Source: Saccharopolyspora galaxeae
GTDB taxonomy: Bacteria; Actinomycetota; Actinomycetes; Mycobacteriales; Pseudonocardiaceae
DNA length: 64,000 nt
NCBI RefSeq assembly: GCF_016526145.1
Contig: NZ_JADDUE010000008.1
Location: forward strand, 297,678-361,677
Reading direction: 5' to 3'
The translations under genes and the position numbers were made by a program. Positions 19,101-25,832 of the stretch are shown piece by piece. The notes beneath the pieces were generated by a model. The model did no database searches. It was not told where the DNA came from and saw nothing but the letters and a program-made list of their open reading frames with translations. Each line of letters opens with the position of its first letter. Position 1 is the first letter of the stretch.

Positions 19101-19309
19101 TGCGCGGGGACCTCGGCAACGACTGGGGCTCGCTCTACGAGGTGCACCCCTACGAGCCGGACGCGCTGCCCGCCTCCGCCGCCACCCGCACGCACCAGGA
19201 GGACCACTGGGGCTGGTGGACGCCGGGTCCGACGCCGAACCCGATCACCCTGCCCGGCGACGTCCCGGACTCCAACAACCGGCCGGACCTCCAGCCGGGG
19301 CCGCGATGA
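16130..19309 (+). CDS. Arabinosyltransferase of the EmbA/B/C family
   Basis: 1059-residue GT-C membrane enzyme that adds arabinofuranose from decaprenyl-phosphoryl-arabinose to cell-wall arabinan. An N-terminal helix is followed by a jelly-roll ectodomain (about 40-195) and about a dozen membrane helices (195-680). The conserved aspartate pair is in GAMTSDDGYFLTMARVRDELG, just after the second helix. The C-terminal 350 residues are an extracellular carbohydrate-binding domain. Length fits the family. Starts at 16130, 16133 and 16142 are in frame and none has a clear Shine-Dalgarno sequence. Only one emb gene is present. The shared operator suggests TetR control. Confidence 0.9.
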   Translation: MMRSMSELFRNARSLRWFAVACGVLGALAAVLLPFLPVRYEITTLQWPTAQGTQAVSAPLSAYQPIRLDLDMPCSTAQGLDARTPGPAVLLSTNPPEAEYGTLTGLRLEVQDGQLRLISQGRQLGTTELPAGDCAIGVHSDGHSTDAEAGGARFAHVGGDARPQLTGIFSDVDGQLDDTAGMSFSAEVDDRYDSHPTPLKIAAMAVAVLGTAGAVFALHRIDALAGRKPVRRSRGRWRLTGRDAAVAAALLAWWLIGAMTSDDGYFLTMARVRDELGYVNDFYRWFSGPIAPMGWFVELQARWVEISTATPWIRLPALGMGLLSWVLISRFVLPRLGQRVRRSRAAGWAAAAVFLACWLPYDNGLRPEPIVVVLALLAMCAVEYAVAARQLAPAAFGLIIAAFSVAVNPHGMVAVLPFLAAAKPLLLMVRSRAQRFGWTPVLAPIAAAGLVVLVAAFSDQTWRTVLDATQVRTDIGPSQSWYEELGRYTLLFGQSPDGSLTRRFPVLLMLLCLAFCAVVLLRRGTIRGAALGPSRRLLTVAGLYFVALALTPTKHTHHFGVFAAVGGAVAALTALAASSTVLRSRRNRAVFFAGLMVVLALTFTGTNAWWYVSGWGVPWFDKPPSIKGYELSTGFLVIAAIALVVALVEHLKLDERNPPVAVEEDRTRALRLGTAPLSIVCALLMLAELASLAKAIPERWDTYNLAKDNVRQLAGSSCGLSDYVYVENDPIAGMLDPAARQPATAAPGAPPEEDESPEQYLRGTETGFRRDGIPDTKNIETGESNWTPPHRFGSDRAPVWGSYGSPANTGELRTPWYELPDRARSGDVPVVVSSAGTTSGPNSLTAEFGRDTPQGFEILSRAPLGQDGAKHWRDHRVPAPEGATRMRIVGQDKALGEQGWMAFSAPRAPRLTRMSDVVGNSPAYVEWTAAMVHPCLNVTANHHGIAELPRYRVAGGGDVRDTGQGWSSPDAGGQFGYLNVATSMAELPTYLRGDLGNDWGSLYEVHPYEPDALPASAATRTHQEDHWGWWTPGPTPNPITLPGDVPDSNNRPDLQPGPR

Positions 19310-19444
19310 GCACCGTCCCGGCAGCCTTCGACCGCAGGCTCGAAACCGCCGCGGCAGCTGGTGATCCCGGATCCGCGCGACCGTGGCGTGTGACCGCGGC
19401 CGCAGGTGGACGCGCGGGAACCTACGGTTGCGTAACCTGACGCC

Positions 19445-20185
19445 GTGGCTGAGATCGTCTATCCACCGGTCGTGCTCGCGGCAAAGACCATGTTCCGCGT
19501 CCTGGACAACCGGCTGCGCGTGTCGGGCACCGAACACATCCCGCGCAGCGGCGGCGCGGTGATCGCCTGCAATCACGTGAGCTACCTGGACTTCATCTTC
19601 TGCGGCCTGGGCGCGCAGCCCGCCGAGCGGCTGGTGCGGTTCATGGCCAAGAAGGAGATCTTCGACAACCGGATCGCCGGGCCGCTCATGCGCGGCATGC
19701 ACCACATCCCGGTGGACCGGGCCGTGGGCAAGGCTTCGTACGACGAGGCGGTCCGGCGGCTGCGCGCGGGCGAGGTCGTCGGGGTGTTCCCGGAAGCGAC
19801 CATCAGCAGGTCGTTCACCGTCAAACCGATCAAGTCCGGTGCGGTGCGGATGGCCGCCGACGCGGGGGTGCCGGTCGTGCCGATGTCGCTGTGGGGCACC
19901 CACCGGCTGTGGACGAAGGGCCGACCGCGCACGCTCACCAAGCGGCACGTGCCGATCCACATCCACGCCGGCGAGCCGTTCCGGCCCGGGCCGCAGGACG
20001 ATCCCGACGCTCTCACGCGGGACCTCCGCGAGCGGATGCAGACCATCCTCGACGACCTGCAAGCCGACTACCCCGACCAGCCCACCGGCGAGGACGACCG
20101 CTGGTGGCTGCCCACCCACCTCGGCGGCACCGCCCCCACTCCCGACGAGGCGGCCGCTCTCGACGCGCGGCCCACGGCCAACTGA
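19445..20185 (+). CDS. 1-acyl-glycerol-3-phosphate acyltransferase (PlsC family)
   Basis: 246 residues. The acyltransferase motif NHVSYLDFIF contains the catalytic His-x4-Asp, and motif III appears as VFPEATISRSF. The KPIKSGAVRMAADAGVPVVPMSLWGTHR stretch is motif IV. It transfers acyl chains to lysophosphatidic acid or a related glycerolipid at the membrane. GTG 19445 has no clear Shine-Dalgarno sequence. The stop lies 3 bases from the converging penicillin-acylase remnant. It follows the emb gene by 135 bases, perhaps co-regulated in envelope synthesis. Confidence 0.85.
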   Translation: MAEIVYPPVVLAAKTMFRVLDNRLRVSGTEHIPRSGGAVIACNHVSYLDFIFCGLGAQPAERLVRFMAKKEIFDNRIAGPLMRGMHHIPVDRAVGKASYDEAVRRLRAGEVVGVFPEATISRSFTVKPIKSGAVRMAADAGVPVVPMSLWGTHRLWTKGRPRTLTKRHVPIHIHAGEPFRPGPQDDPDALTRDLRERMQTILDDLQADYPDQPTGEDDRWWLPTHLGGTAPTPDEAAALDARPTAN

Positions 20186-20188
20186 GGA

Positions 20189-20990
20189 TCAGGGCGCTTC
20201 GGGCGACGGGCGCAGCTCGATCACCTGCTCCGCTGCCTCCTCGACCCGCTCGCGGCTGTAGAGCAGCGGAAACGCCTCGCCTTGGCTCCACGGCGCGAAC
20301 AGGTCGGTCGTGTGCGGCTCGCCCAGGCGTCCGGACTGGCCGGGCGCGTTCATCGCCAGCGACGAGTCCCATCGGCCGACGTCGACGACGACGCGGAAAG
20401 TCGCCCCGGCGCTCTGCACGAAGTCCGGGCCGTAGGCGGTGTCGCAGACGGTGTCGCCGCTGCCGCCTCGCGGGGCCGGGCCCGCGGCGAGGAGGTCCTC
20501 GGGCACGCCGGTCAGCAACGCGGCCAGCGGATGGCGGGCGCGGGCGACGTGCAGCCTTCCCCAGCTCCACTTCGCCCGGTCCGGGCCGAGCAGCCCGGCG
20601 AGGTCGGCGACCGCGGCGGGCAGGGTCGACGTGACGATCTCGGCCAGGCGCTTCTCCGGATCCGGGCCGAGGCGGTCACCCGGTGCCTCGAAGAGCTCCA
20701 GGTCGACGCGCGCGTCGGCGAGCACGTCCTCGGCAGGCGAGACCCGGGTCGCCGCGTCCGCGGCGTCGCCGGCGCCGACGTGCGGGCGCAGCGCTCGAGC
20801 CAGCAGCGCCGGCCGCAGGTGACGCCGGTACCAGACCTCGAACAGCGCGGCCGCCGCCGAGTCGGGTGTCGTAGGTGTCGGTCGCATAGATGTGCGGGAC
20901 GCCCCAGCGGTCGACCACGATCTCGACCGGGCCCTCCAGCCCGGGCACCGCGAACGCCGTCCGCTCCCGCCCCTGCCGCTGTGCTGCCAT
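20189..20990 (-). pseudogene. Penicillin acylase family protein, internal-deletion remnant
   Basis: ATG 20990, with GGAGG before it, starts a normal N-terminus (AFAVPGLEGPVEIVVDRWGVPHIYATDTYD). At about 20,875 the homology jumps, in another frame, to the C-terminal part (PDSAAAALFEVWYRRHLRP ... SLAMNAPGQSGRLGEPHTTDLFAPWSQGEAFPLLYSRE shortened here as motifs). The catalytic Ser-initiated beta chain and several hundred residues are missing. The junction reads GACACCTACGACACCCGAC, with a CGACAC repeat. The product cannot be functional. Confidence 0.8.
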
Positions 20991-21166
20991 GACATCGCCT
21001 CCAGCCTCGTCGCCCGCACCCGCAGTGAAGCAAGGAACTTAATGGTCGCGTCGCCGAGAACGAGAACCTGGTATTTAGTCTCTGGTCGAGATCACGGCGA
21101 ACGCGGCAACCTGGGGCTTGGGCAAATGCAGGGTTTGCCGACCGATCGAGAGAACTGGGGCGAATC

Positions 21167-21310
21167 ATGGCCGTCGCGAACCACAGGTGGGACCACCGCT
21201 GGCCGCCCCGCCACCGCTACTACTGGGACTGTCACTACGTCCGCTGGGGCGGCTGGGGCCGGGACCACGGCCGCGGCCGGTGGTTCTGCCACTGGCACCG
21301 CCGCTGGTGA
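21167..21310 (+). CDS. 47-residue Trp/His/Arg-rich microprotein
   Basis: ATG 21167 to TGA 21308-21310. The product is extremely biased: of 47 residues, 8 are Trp, 7 His and 11 Arg, with Gly and Tyr making up much of the rest and two Cys; it contains the doublets HRW, RHRYYW and HWHRRW. GGGGCGA lies 8 bases before the ATG. A perfect 13-bp terminator follows 29 bases after the stop, so this looks like a complete small transcription unit. It has no membrane segment and no family I recognise. It could be a metal- or nucleic-acid-binding peptide, a precursor peptide, or a chance frame. Confidence 0.5.
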   Translation: MAVANHRWDHRWPPRHRYYWDCHYVRWGGWGRDHGRGRWFCHWHRRW

Positions 21311-21339
21311 CAACGAGCCTGACGACAACTGAATGCGCG

Positions 21340-21372
21340 AAGTCCCCGGTGCCCAACGCACCGGGGACTTTT
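21340..21372 (+). terminator. Strong intrinsic terminator
   Basis: AAGTCCCCGGTGC (21340-21352), loop CCAAC, GCACCGGGGACTT (21358-21370), then TT. The 13-bp stem is perfect. It closes the small Trp/His/Arg-rich gene and isolates it from the acyl-CoA dehydrogenase remnant. Confidence 0.85.
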
Positions 21373-21435
21373 GCCGGTAGTTGCTCAACAAGCACCAGCG
21401 AAAAGCATTTCCCTCGCGTACGGAATCTGCGCGTT

Positions 21436-21702
21436 GTGCGCACGGCGCGGAAGTGGTTGTTCGACACCGCCGCGCGTGAGGTGGCAGGCGAGGACATCAC
21501 CGCGGATCTGGCCGCCACCAAGCTTGTGGTGAGCGAGCAGAACCTCGCCTCGGCCACGGCCGCCGTGCAGTTGTTCGGCGGCAACGGCTACATGACCGAT
21601 TTCGGATTGGAGAAGGAGTTGCGCGACGCGGTGGGCGGGACGATCTACTCCGGCACCTCGCAGATCCAGCGCAACCGCATCGCTTCGGCGATCGGTCTTT
21701 GA
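21436..21702 (+). pseudogene. Acyl-CoA dehydrogenase, C-terminal remnant
   Basis: The frame from GTG 21436 encodes about 88 residues matching only the end of an acyl-CoA dehydrogenase: a helical start, then AVQLFGGNGYMTDFGLEKELRDA and GGTIYSGTSQIQRNRIA. Some 290 N-terminal residues, including the FAD site, are absent. Its stop overlaps the next ATG by one base (TGATG), so the intact gene was once coupled to the TrpF-like gene. Confidence 0.75.
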
Positions 21703-22382
21703 TGCTGGTCAAGGTGTGCGGAGCGAGGTCGGCACCGGAGGTCGAGCGGATCGCGGGCTCCGGTGCGAACCTCGTCGGACTGTGGCACGGCGTTCCCGGC
21801 GCCGTGCCCACCCGGCAAGTCGCCGCGCTGGCAACCGCCACGCCGTCCGGCCTGCAACCGGTGCTGGTGACTTTCCTCGATGCGGTGCAGCCCCTCCGCA
21901 CGGCGATCTCCGAAACCGGGGTGCGCTGGCTGCAACTGCACGGTTTCCAGCAGCCTGCCGTGGTACGGGCCGTGAAGGCGGACCCGTCGATCACGGTGAT
22001 CAAGGTCCTGCACGTCGACGACACCGAGTGCGCGGAACAGCCGCTGATTCCGGCCTACGAGCGAGCGGGCGCCGACTTGTTCCTCATCGACCACATGCCG
22101 GACCGCGACCGGTTGGGCAGCACCGGCAGCCGGCCGCCGACCGCGCTCGTCCTGCGCGTCGCGGAGCGGCTGCGCCGTCCGTTCCTCCTGGCCGGCGGCA
22201 TCACCGCGCTGCTCGACGAGGACCACCACCGGATCGCCGAGCATCCGCTGTTCGCCGGTGTGGACGTGGACACCGCTGTCCGCGACGAGCGCGGCGGCAT
22301 CAGCAGAACGCGCTGCGCGGAGATCGCGCAGGCATGGCGATCGTTGCGAGAGGCGGCATCATGTCCTTCGTCGACGCACTGA
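21702..22382 (+). CDS. Phosphoribosylanthranilate isomerase-like protein (TrpF family)
   Basis: 226-residue (beta/alpha)8 barrel with all TrpF landmarks: KVCG with the general-base Cys6, GLWHG, WLQLHGF, the general-acid Asp130 in LFLID, LAGGIT and GVDVDTAV. The reaction in the family is an Amadori rearrangement of a phosphoribosyl arylamine. Most actinobacteria use PriA instead of TrpF for tryptophan, and no other trp genes are near, so a secondary-metabolic or salvage role is likely. It overlaps the TrpC-like gene by 22 bases. Confidence 0.8.
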   Translation: MLVKVCGARSAPEVERIAGSGANLVGLWHGVPGAVPTRQVAALATATPSGLQPVLVTFLDAVQPLRTAISETGVRWLQLHGFQQPAVVRAVKADPSITVIKVLHVDDTECAEQPLIPAYERAGADLFLIDHMPDRDRLGSTGSRPPTALVLRVAERLRRPFLLAGGITALLDEDHHRIAEHPLFAGVDVDTAVRDERGGISRTRCAEIAQAWRSLREAASCPSSTH

Positions 22383-23098
22383 CTTCCGCTCGTATCCCGC
22401 TGATCATGGAGATCAAGCCCTGCTCGGCGAGCGGTGCCGAGCTGCTGGGCGGCCGCGCTCCCGCCGAGGTGGCCCGGGAATACGAACTGGCCGGCGCGGC
22501 TTGCTTGTCCGTGGTGACCGGCCGCTGGTTCGGCGGCTCGTGCGAGCTGCTGCGCGAGGTCACCGCACGCACGGGCCTTCCCGTGCTGCAAAAGGATTTC
22601 CTCACCACGACCGCTCATCTGGACCGGGCCCGCGAGCTCGGTGCGTCCGCCGTTCTGCTGACCTCGGCGCTGCTGGCAGCCTCGACCATGAACCGGCTCG
22701 TCGACGGCGCGCTGGCCCGGAACCTGACTCCGTTCGTGGAGGTGCGGACCCGCGGGGAGATCGACGCGGTCCGCAACCCGGCGGAGTGCGTGATCGCGGT
22801 CAACAACAAGGAGATCAAGGCTCGCGAACGCGGGTCGCCCGACCTCGGTCGCAGCCTCGCGCTGCTCCCGGACCTGCGCCGTACCGGCACCCCGCTCCCG
22901 GTGAGCGCAGGCGGGGTCGGCTCCCCCGCCGAGGCCGCCGGACTGCTGGCCCGGGGATACCGGGCACTGCTGGTCGGAACCGCGCTGCTGCGCGCTCCTG
23001 CGATCAGCGCATGGGTCGCGGAACTTCGTGGACGCACGGCTCACCCCGGGCTGCCGACGGCACCGGGAACAACTACGCCGACCTCTACCGGGATCTGA
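22361..23098 (+). CDS. Indole-3-glycerol-phosphate synthase-like protein (TrpC family)
   Basis: 245-residue barrel. Catalytic residues of TrpC are kept: Glu17-x-Lys19 in EIKP, Lys78 in LQKDF, Glu127 in FVEVRT, Asn in AVNNKE, and a SAGGV phosphate loop. The usual 40-residue N-terminal helical extension that helps hold the anthranilate moiety is missing: the protein starts almost at strand 1. This, and the pairing with a TrpF-like gene outside a trp operon, suggests a related substrate. ATG 22361 is preferred; an ATG at 22334 is in frame. Confidence 0.78.
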   Translation: MSFVDALTSARIPLIMEIKPCSASGAELLGGRAPAEVAREYELAGAACLSVVTGRWFGGSCELLREVTARTGLPVLQKDFLTTTAHLDRARELGASAVLLTSALLAASTMNRLVDGALARNLTPFVEVRTRGEIDAVRNPAECVIAVNNKEIKARERGSPDLGRSLALLPDLRRTGTPLPVSAGGVGSPAEAAGLLARGYRALLVGTALLRAPAISAWVAELRGRTAHPGLPTAPGTTTPTSTGI

Positions 23099-23099
23099 T

Positions 23100-23290
23100 C
23101 GTTCCGGCGAAAACCGATGGCTCGACACCGGTTCGCGGCCCTGCTCGAGGAAGCAGGTGTGCACGTGATCGGTGCCCTTGTCCGCGACCAGCAGGAATCG
23201 GCCGGTCCGGTCGGACACGGCGCCGGGCGCGTGCGGGCTGGCCCCGGAGCCACCGAACGCGACGCTGATCAGCGCGGTCACGTAGAACAA
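23100..23290 (-). pseudogene. Lactonase (6-phosphogluconolactonase/CMLE-type) blade remnant
   Basis: The minus-strand frame gives GGSGASPHAPGAVSDRTGRF then LLVADKGTDHVH, closely resembling one blade of seven-bladed cyclase/lactonase proteins (usual pattern: PHxHxxxxDPTGRFLLVxDLGxDxV). About 60 codons remain with no start or proper end. It lies between the converging trpC-like and ChrB-like genes. Confidence 0.5.
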
Positions 23291-23311
23291 GTCGGCCGAC
23301 GTTGCCCAGGG

Positions 23312-23875
23312 TCATCGACCGTCTTCGGCGAGGTAGACCTGATCGGCGAAGACGTCGAGCACCGCGGCGCAGCCCTGCAGTGCCTGCTCGGCCGCGGCCC
23401 GGCGGTCGGCTCCGAGCGAGTCGCGGAGGCGGACCTTGTCGAACCAGCCCCGGAGTTTGGCGAGGTCCTCGTCGTTCTCCTCCAGCTCGGCGTAGGTGAA
23501 CTTCTCCGCGCTGGTCTCCTTGTCGATCTCGGCCCGGAATCCGCGGCACCGGTCGATGATCTCCTCGTACTCCTCGTCGCGCGCGGCGTTGTAGATCGCG
23601 GTGACCTCGGCCGCCCCGGCGAGGACGTCGCAGCGCATCAGCTGGGCGGTACCGCCCATTTCCCCGATGTCCTTGCGCAAGGACCGCAGCGAGCGTTCGT
23701 GGGAGCTCGACTCGGGCAGCACGGCGGCCGAGTTCTGCAGGTAGACCGCGCCGATGCTCTTCAGCCTCCGCCACACGCTCGCGCGCAACCGGGTCGGTTC
23801 GCGCGGGACCCGGTAGACGAGCATCAGCCACCCCGGTGCAGCCTGCTCACGATCAGCGGCGTCGGTCACGGCCAC
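23312..23875 (-). CDS. ChrB-like protein (chromate-resistance family N-domain)
   Basis: 187 residues. WLMLVYRVPREPTRLRASVWRRLKSIGAVYLQNSAAVLP and the later ARDEEYEEIIDRC are hallmarks of the ChrB N-terminal domain, found in chromate-sensing regulators beside ChrA transporters. The usual C-terminal ChrB domain and a chrA gene are absent; a lactonase fragment follows, so the locus may have lost genes. GTG 23875 is the start. A CTAACCGCGGTTAG palindrome lies 131 bases upstream. The function may be redox or metal sensing. Confidence 0.7.
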   Translation of the reverse strand: MAVTDAADREQAAPGWLMLVYRVPREPTRLRASVWRRLKSIGAVYLQNSAAVLPESSSHERSLRSLRKDIGEMGGTAQLMRCDVLAGAAEVTAIYNAARDEEYEEIIDRCRGFRAEIDKETSAEKFTYAELEENDEDLAKLRGWFDKVRLRDSLGADRRAAAEQALQGCAAVLDVFADQVYLAEDGR

Positions 23876-24005
23876 CAGCCTGCCATCGCGCGACCGGCCC
23901 CGTCATGGATCTCAGGACGGCTCGGCACTCCCCGCCCCGACTGGGCCTGCAGCGGTCCTCGCGGCCGATGGGAAAACGAAAACGACTCGGCGTTGCCGCC
24001 GAAAG

Positions 24006-24019
24006 CTAACCGCGGTTAG
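24006..24019. promoter_or_regulatory. 14-bp perfect palindrome CTAACCGCGGTTAG
   Basis: It sits between divergent chrB-like and PepSY genes (gene-free stretch 23876-24303, which otherwise shows nothing I can name). It carries the same half-sites as IdeR/DmdR iron boxes, GGTTAG and CTAACC, but in reversed order, so it is not a normal iron box. Confidence 0.4.
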
Positions 24020-24303
24020 TATTCGAAGCTGACCGGTGCGGCACCGCCGACGTCCTTCCGGCCATTCTCCCGCACATTCGCGCCGATGCGCGGCAACTCC
24101 GCCCGTTCGATGGCATCGTCCGCCGGTCACGCTACGAACACCTTTCGTCCGCGGGTCGTTGATGCTCGCGGAACCGCCGGTTCAGACTGTTCGAAGCAAT
24201 AGGTCAACGGGTGCGGAAAAGTTCCCGAACTACGCGTTGAATTCTGCGAATCCCGAAACCACTTCGTTTCCGCGCCCCTGATCTCGAACACCTTGGGAGT
24301 CGC

Positions 24304-25704
24304 ATGGCAACGTCCACCACCGGCCAGCCACCCCCTCCAGAGGAGAAATCGCAGCACACCGGCTCGGTTGATGCCGTGGAACGCACGGGCGCGGCCAAGC
24401 CGCGTTCCGGGACGGCGGCACTCGCCCGCCGGGTGCACTTCTTGGCAGGTCTCGCGGTGGCGCCGTTTCTGGTCATCATGTGCCTCACCGGCCTGGCGAA
24501 CGCGTTCACCCCGCAAATCGTCAACACCGTGCACGGGCAGGAATTGTTCGCCGATACCGGAACCGGCTCGCCGCGACCCGCATCGGACCAAGTCGCCGCA
24601 GCAGCAGCGGCGCATCCGGAAGGAATCGTGAAAGCGGTCATCCCGCCTCCTGAGCCGGACCGCACCACCCGCGTCGTCCTGTCGGTGCCCGGCCTACCGG
24701 ACATCGACGAATTCTCCGAAGAAGACCTAACCGTATACGTCAACCCGTACACCGACCACGTCCAAGGTGAACTCACAACGGTCAAAGATCGCCCGCCCGC
24801 CCAGGTGTGGTTGCGCAACGCCCACGGCAACCTGCACCTCGGCCCACCGGGCAGGCTCTACTCCGAATTCGCGACCAGTTGGGTCCCGCTGATCGTTCTC
24901 GGCGGCCTCGTGCTGTGGCTCGGCCGACGACGCTCTCGCGGATTGCTGACTTCGTCGCGGCGCTCCACCAGCGAGCACGCGCGACTGCGGGGCTTGCACG
25001 GCTGGCTGGGCTTGTGTCTCAGCCTCGGCCTGTCGGCGCTGGCCGTTACCGGGTTCTCCCAATCCAATTTCGTGGGCGACCGGGTGGACCAGCTGCTCAC
25101 GACACTCGATTCCGGCGAACCGAGCCTCGAATCCGAGAAGGTCGCCGCGCCACCGGGCGCAGCGCGGATCGACATCGACCGCGTGCTGGAAACCGCCGGT
25201 GCCGACGGCCTGCGCGGAGAACTGACCATCACAGCGCCCTCGGAACCCGGCGAGGTGTTCACCGTCGAGGAGACCGGCGAGGGCTGGCCCGTCCAGAGCG
25301 ACAGCATCGCGGTACACCCCTACACCGGGCAGGTCACCGAACGCCTCGCGTTCGACGACTACCCGCTGCTGGCCAAGCTCAACGTCCTCGGCGTTCGGGC
25401 GCACGACGGAACGTTGTTCGGCATCCCCAACCAGATCGTCGTGTCCCTGGTCGCCCTCGGCACCCTGGTGCTGATCGTCCTGGCCTACCGGATGTGGTGG
25501 AGCCGTCGCCCGCGCGGCGCGTCGTGGCCGCCCGCCCCACCACCGATCTGGCGCGCTCACCCGAAAACTGCGCTGCTGGCACTGGTGACCGCTGCCGTGA
25601 TCCTCGTCTGGGTGCTGCCCGTCGTCGGCACCACCCTGATCGGATTCCTCGTCACCGACATGGTCATCAACGCCGTGAAGCGTCGGCGGCGACCAAGAAC
25701 CTGA
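24304..25704 (+). CDS. PepSY-associated transmembrane protein (PiuB-like)
   Basis: 466 residues with four membrane segments (about 45-68, 198-215, 240-262, 380-402, plus a pair at 430-455). Two extracytoplasmic PepSY-like domains sit between them (YVNPYTDHVQGEL and AVHPYTGQVTERL). The His-bearing motifs NAHGNLHLG, RGLHGWLGL and VRAHDGTLFGIPNQ are typical of the PepSY-TM family related to iron-regulated reductases, where His residues may bind haem. ATG 24304 starts it. A role in metal-chelate or quinone reduction is inferred from the family only. Confidence 0.78.
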   Translation: MATSTTGQPPPPEEKSQHTGSVDAVERTGAAKPRSGTAALARRVHFLAGLAVAPFLVIMCLTGLANAFTPQIVNTVHGQELFADTGTGSPRPASDQVAAAAAAHPEGIVKAVIPPPEPDRTTRVVLSVPGLPDIDEFSEEDLTVYVNPYTDHVQGELTTVKDRPPAQVWLRNAHGNLHLGPPGRLYSEFATSWVPLIVLGGLVLWLGRRRSRGLLTSSRRSTSEHARLRGLHGWLGLCLSLGLSALAVTGFSQSNFVGDRVDQLLTTLDSGEPSLESEKVAAPPGAARIDIDRVLETAGADGLRGELTITAPSEPGEVFTVEETGEGWPVQSDSIAVHPYTGQVTERLAFDDYPLLAKLNVLGVRAHDGTLFGIPNQIVVSLVALGTLVLIVLAYRMWWSRRPRGASWPPAPPPIWRAHPKTALLALVTAAVILVWVLPVVGTTLIGFLVTDMVINAVKRRRRPRT

Positions 25705-25832
25705 AGCGAGCGTTGCACCGCGCGAGCCGACACCGCCCAGCACCGACGACCGTTCAGCCGCGTTGGAGCGGCTCGCGGTGCACCGCAACGCGCCGGAAAC
25801 CGACTCCGCCGCATCCGCACCGGGAGGCGAAT

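Noticed and set aside
21118..21702. 194-codon frame ending with the acyl-CoA dehydrogenase tail
   Set aside because: Only the part from about 21,436 is family-like. The upstream part crosses a strong terminator and overlaps the small Trp/His/Arg-rich ORF in another frame.
24006..24019. Classical IdeR/DmdR iron box
   Set aside because: The half-sites are in the wrong order and the 19-bp consensus is not met.
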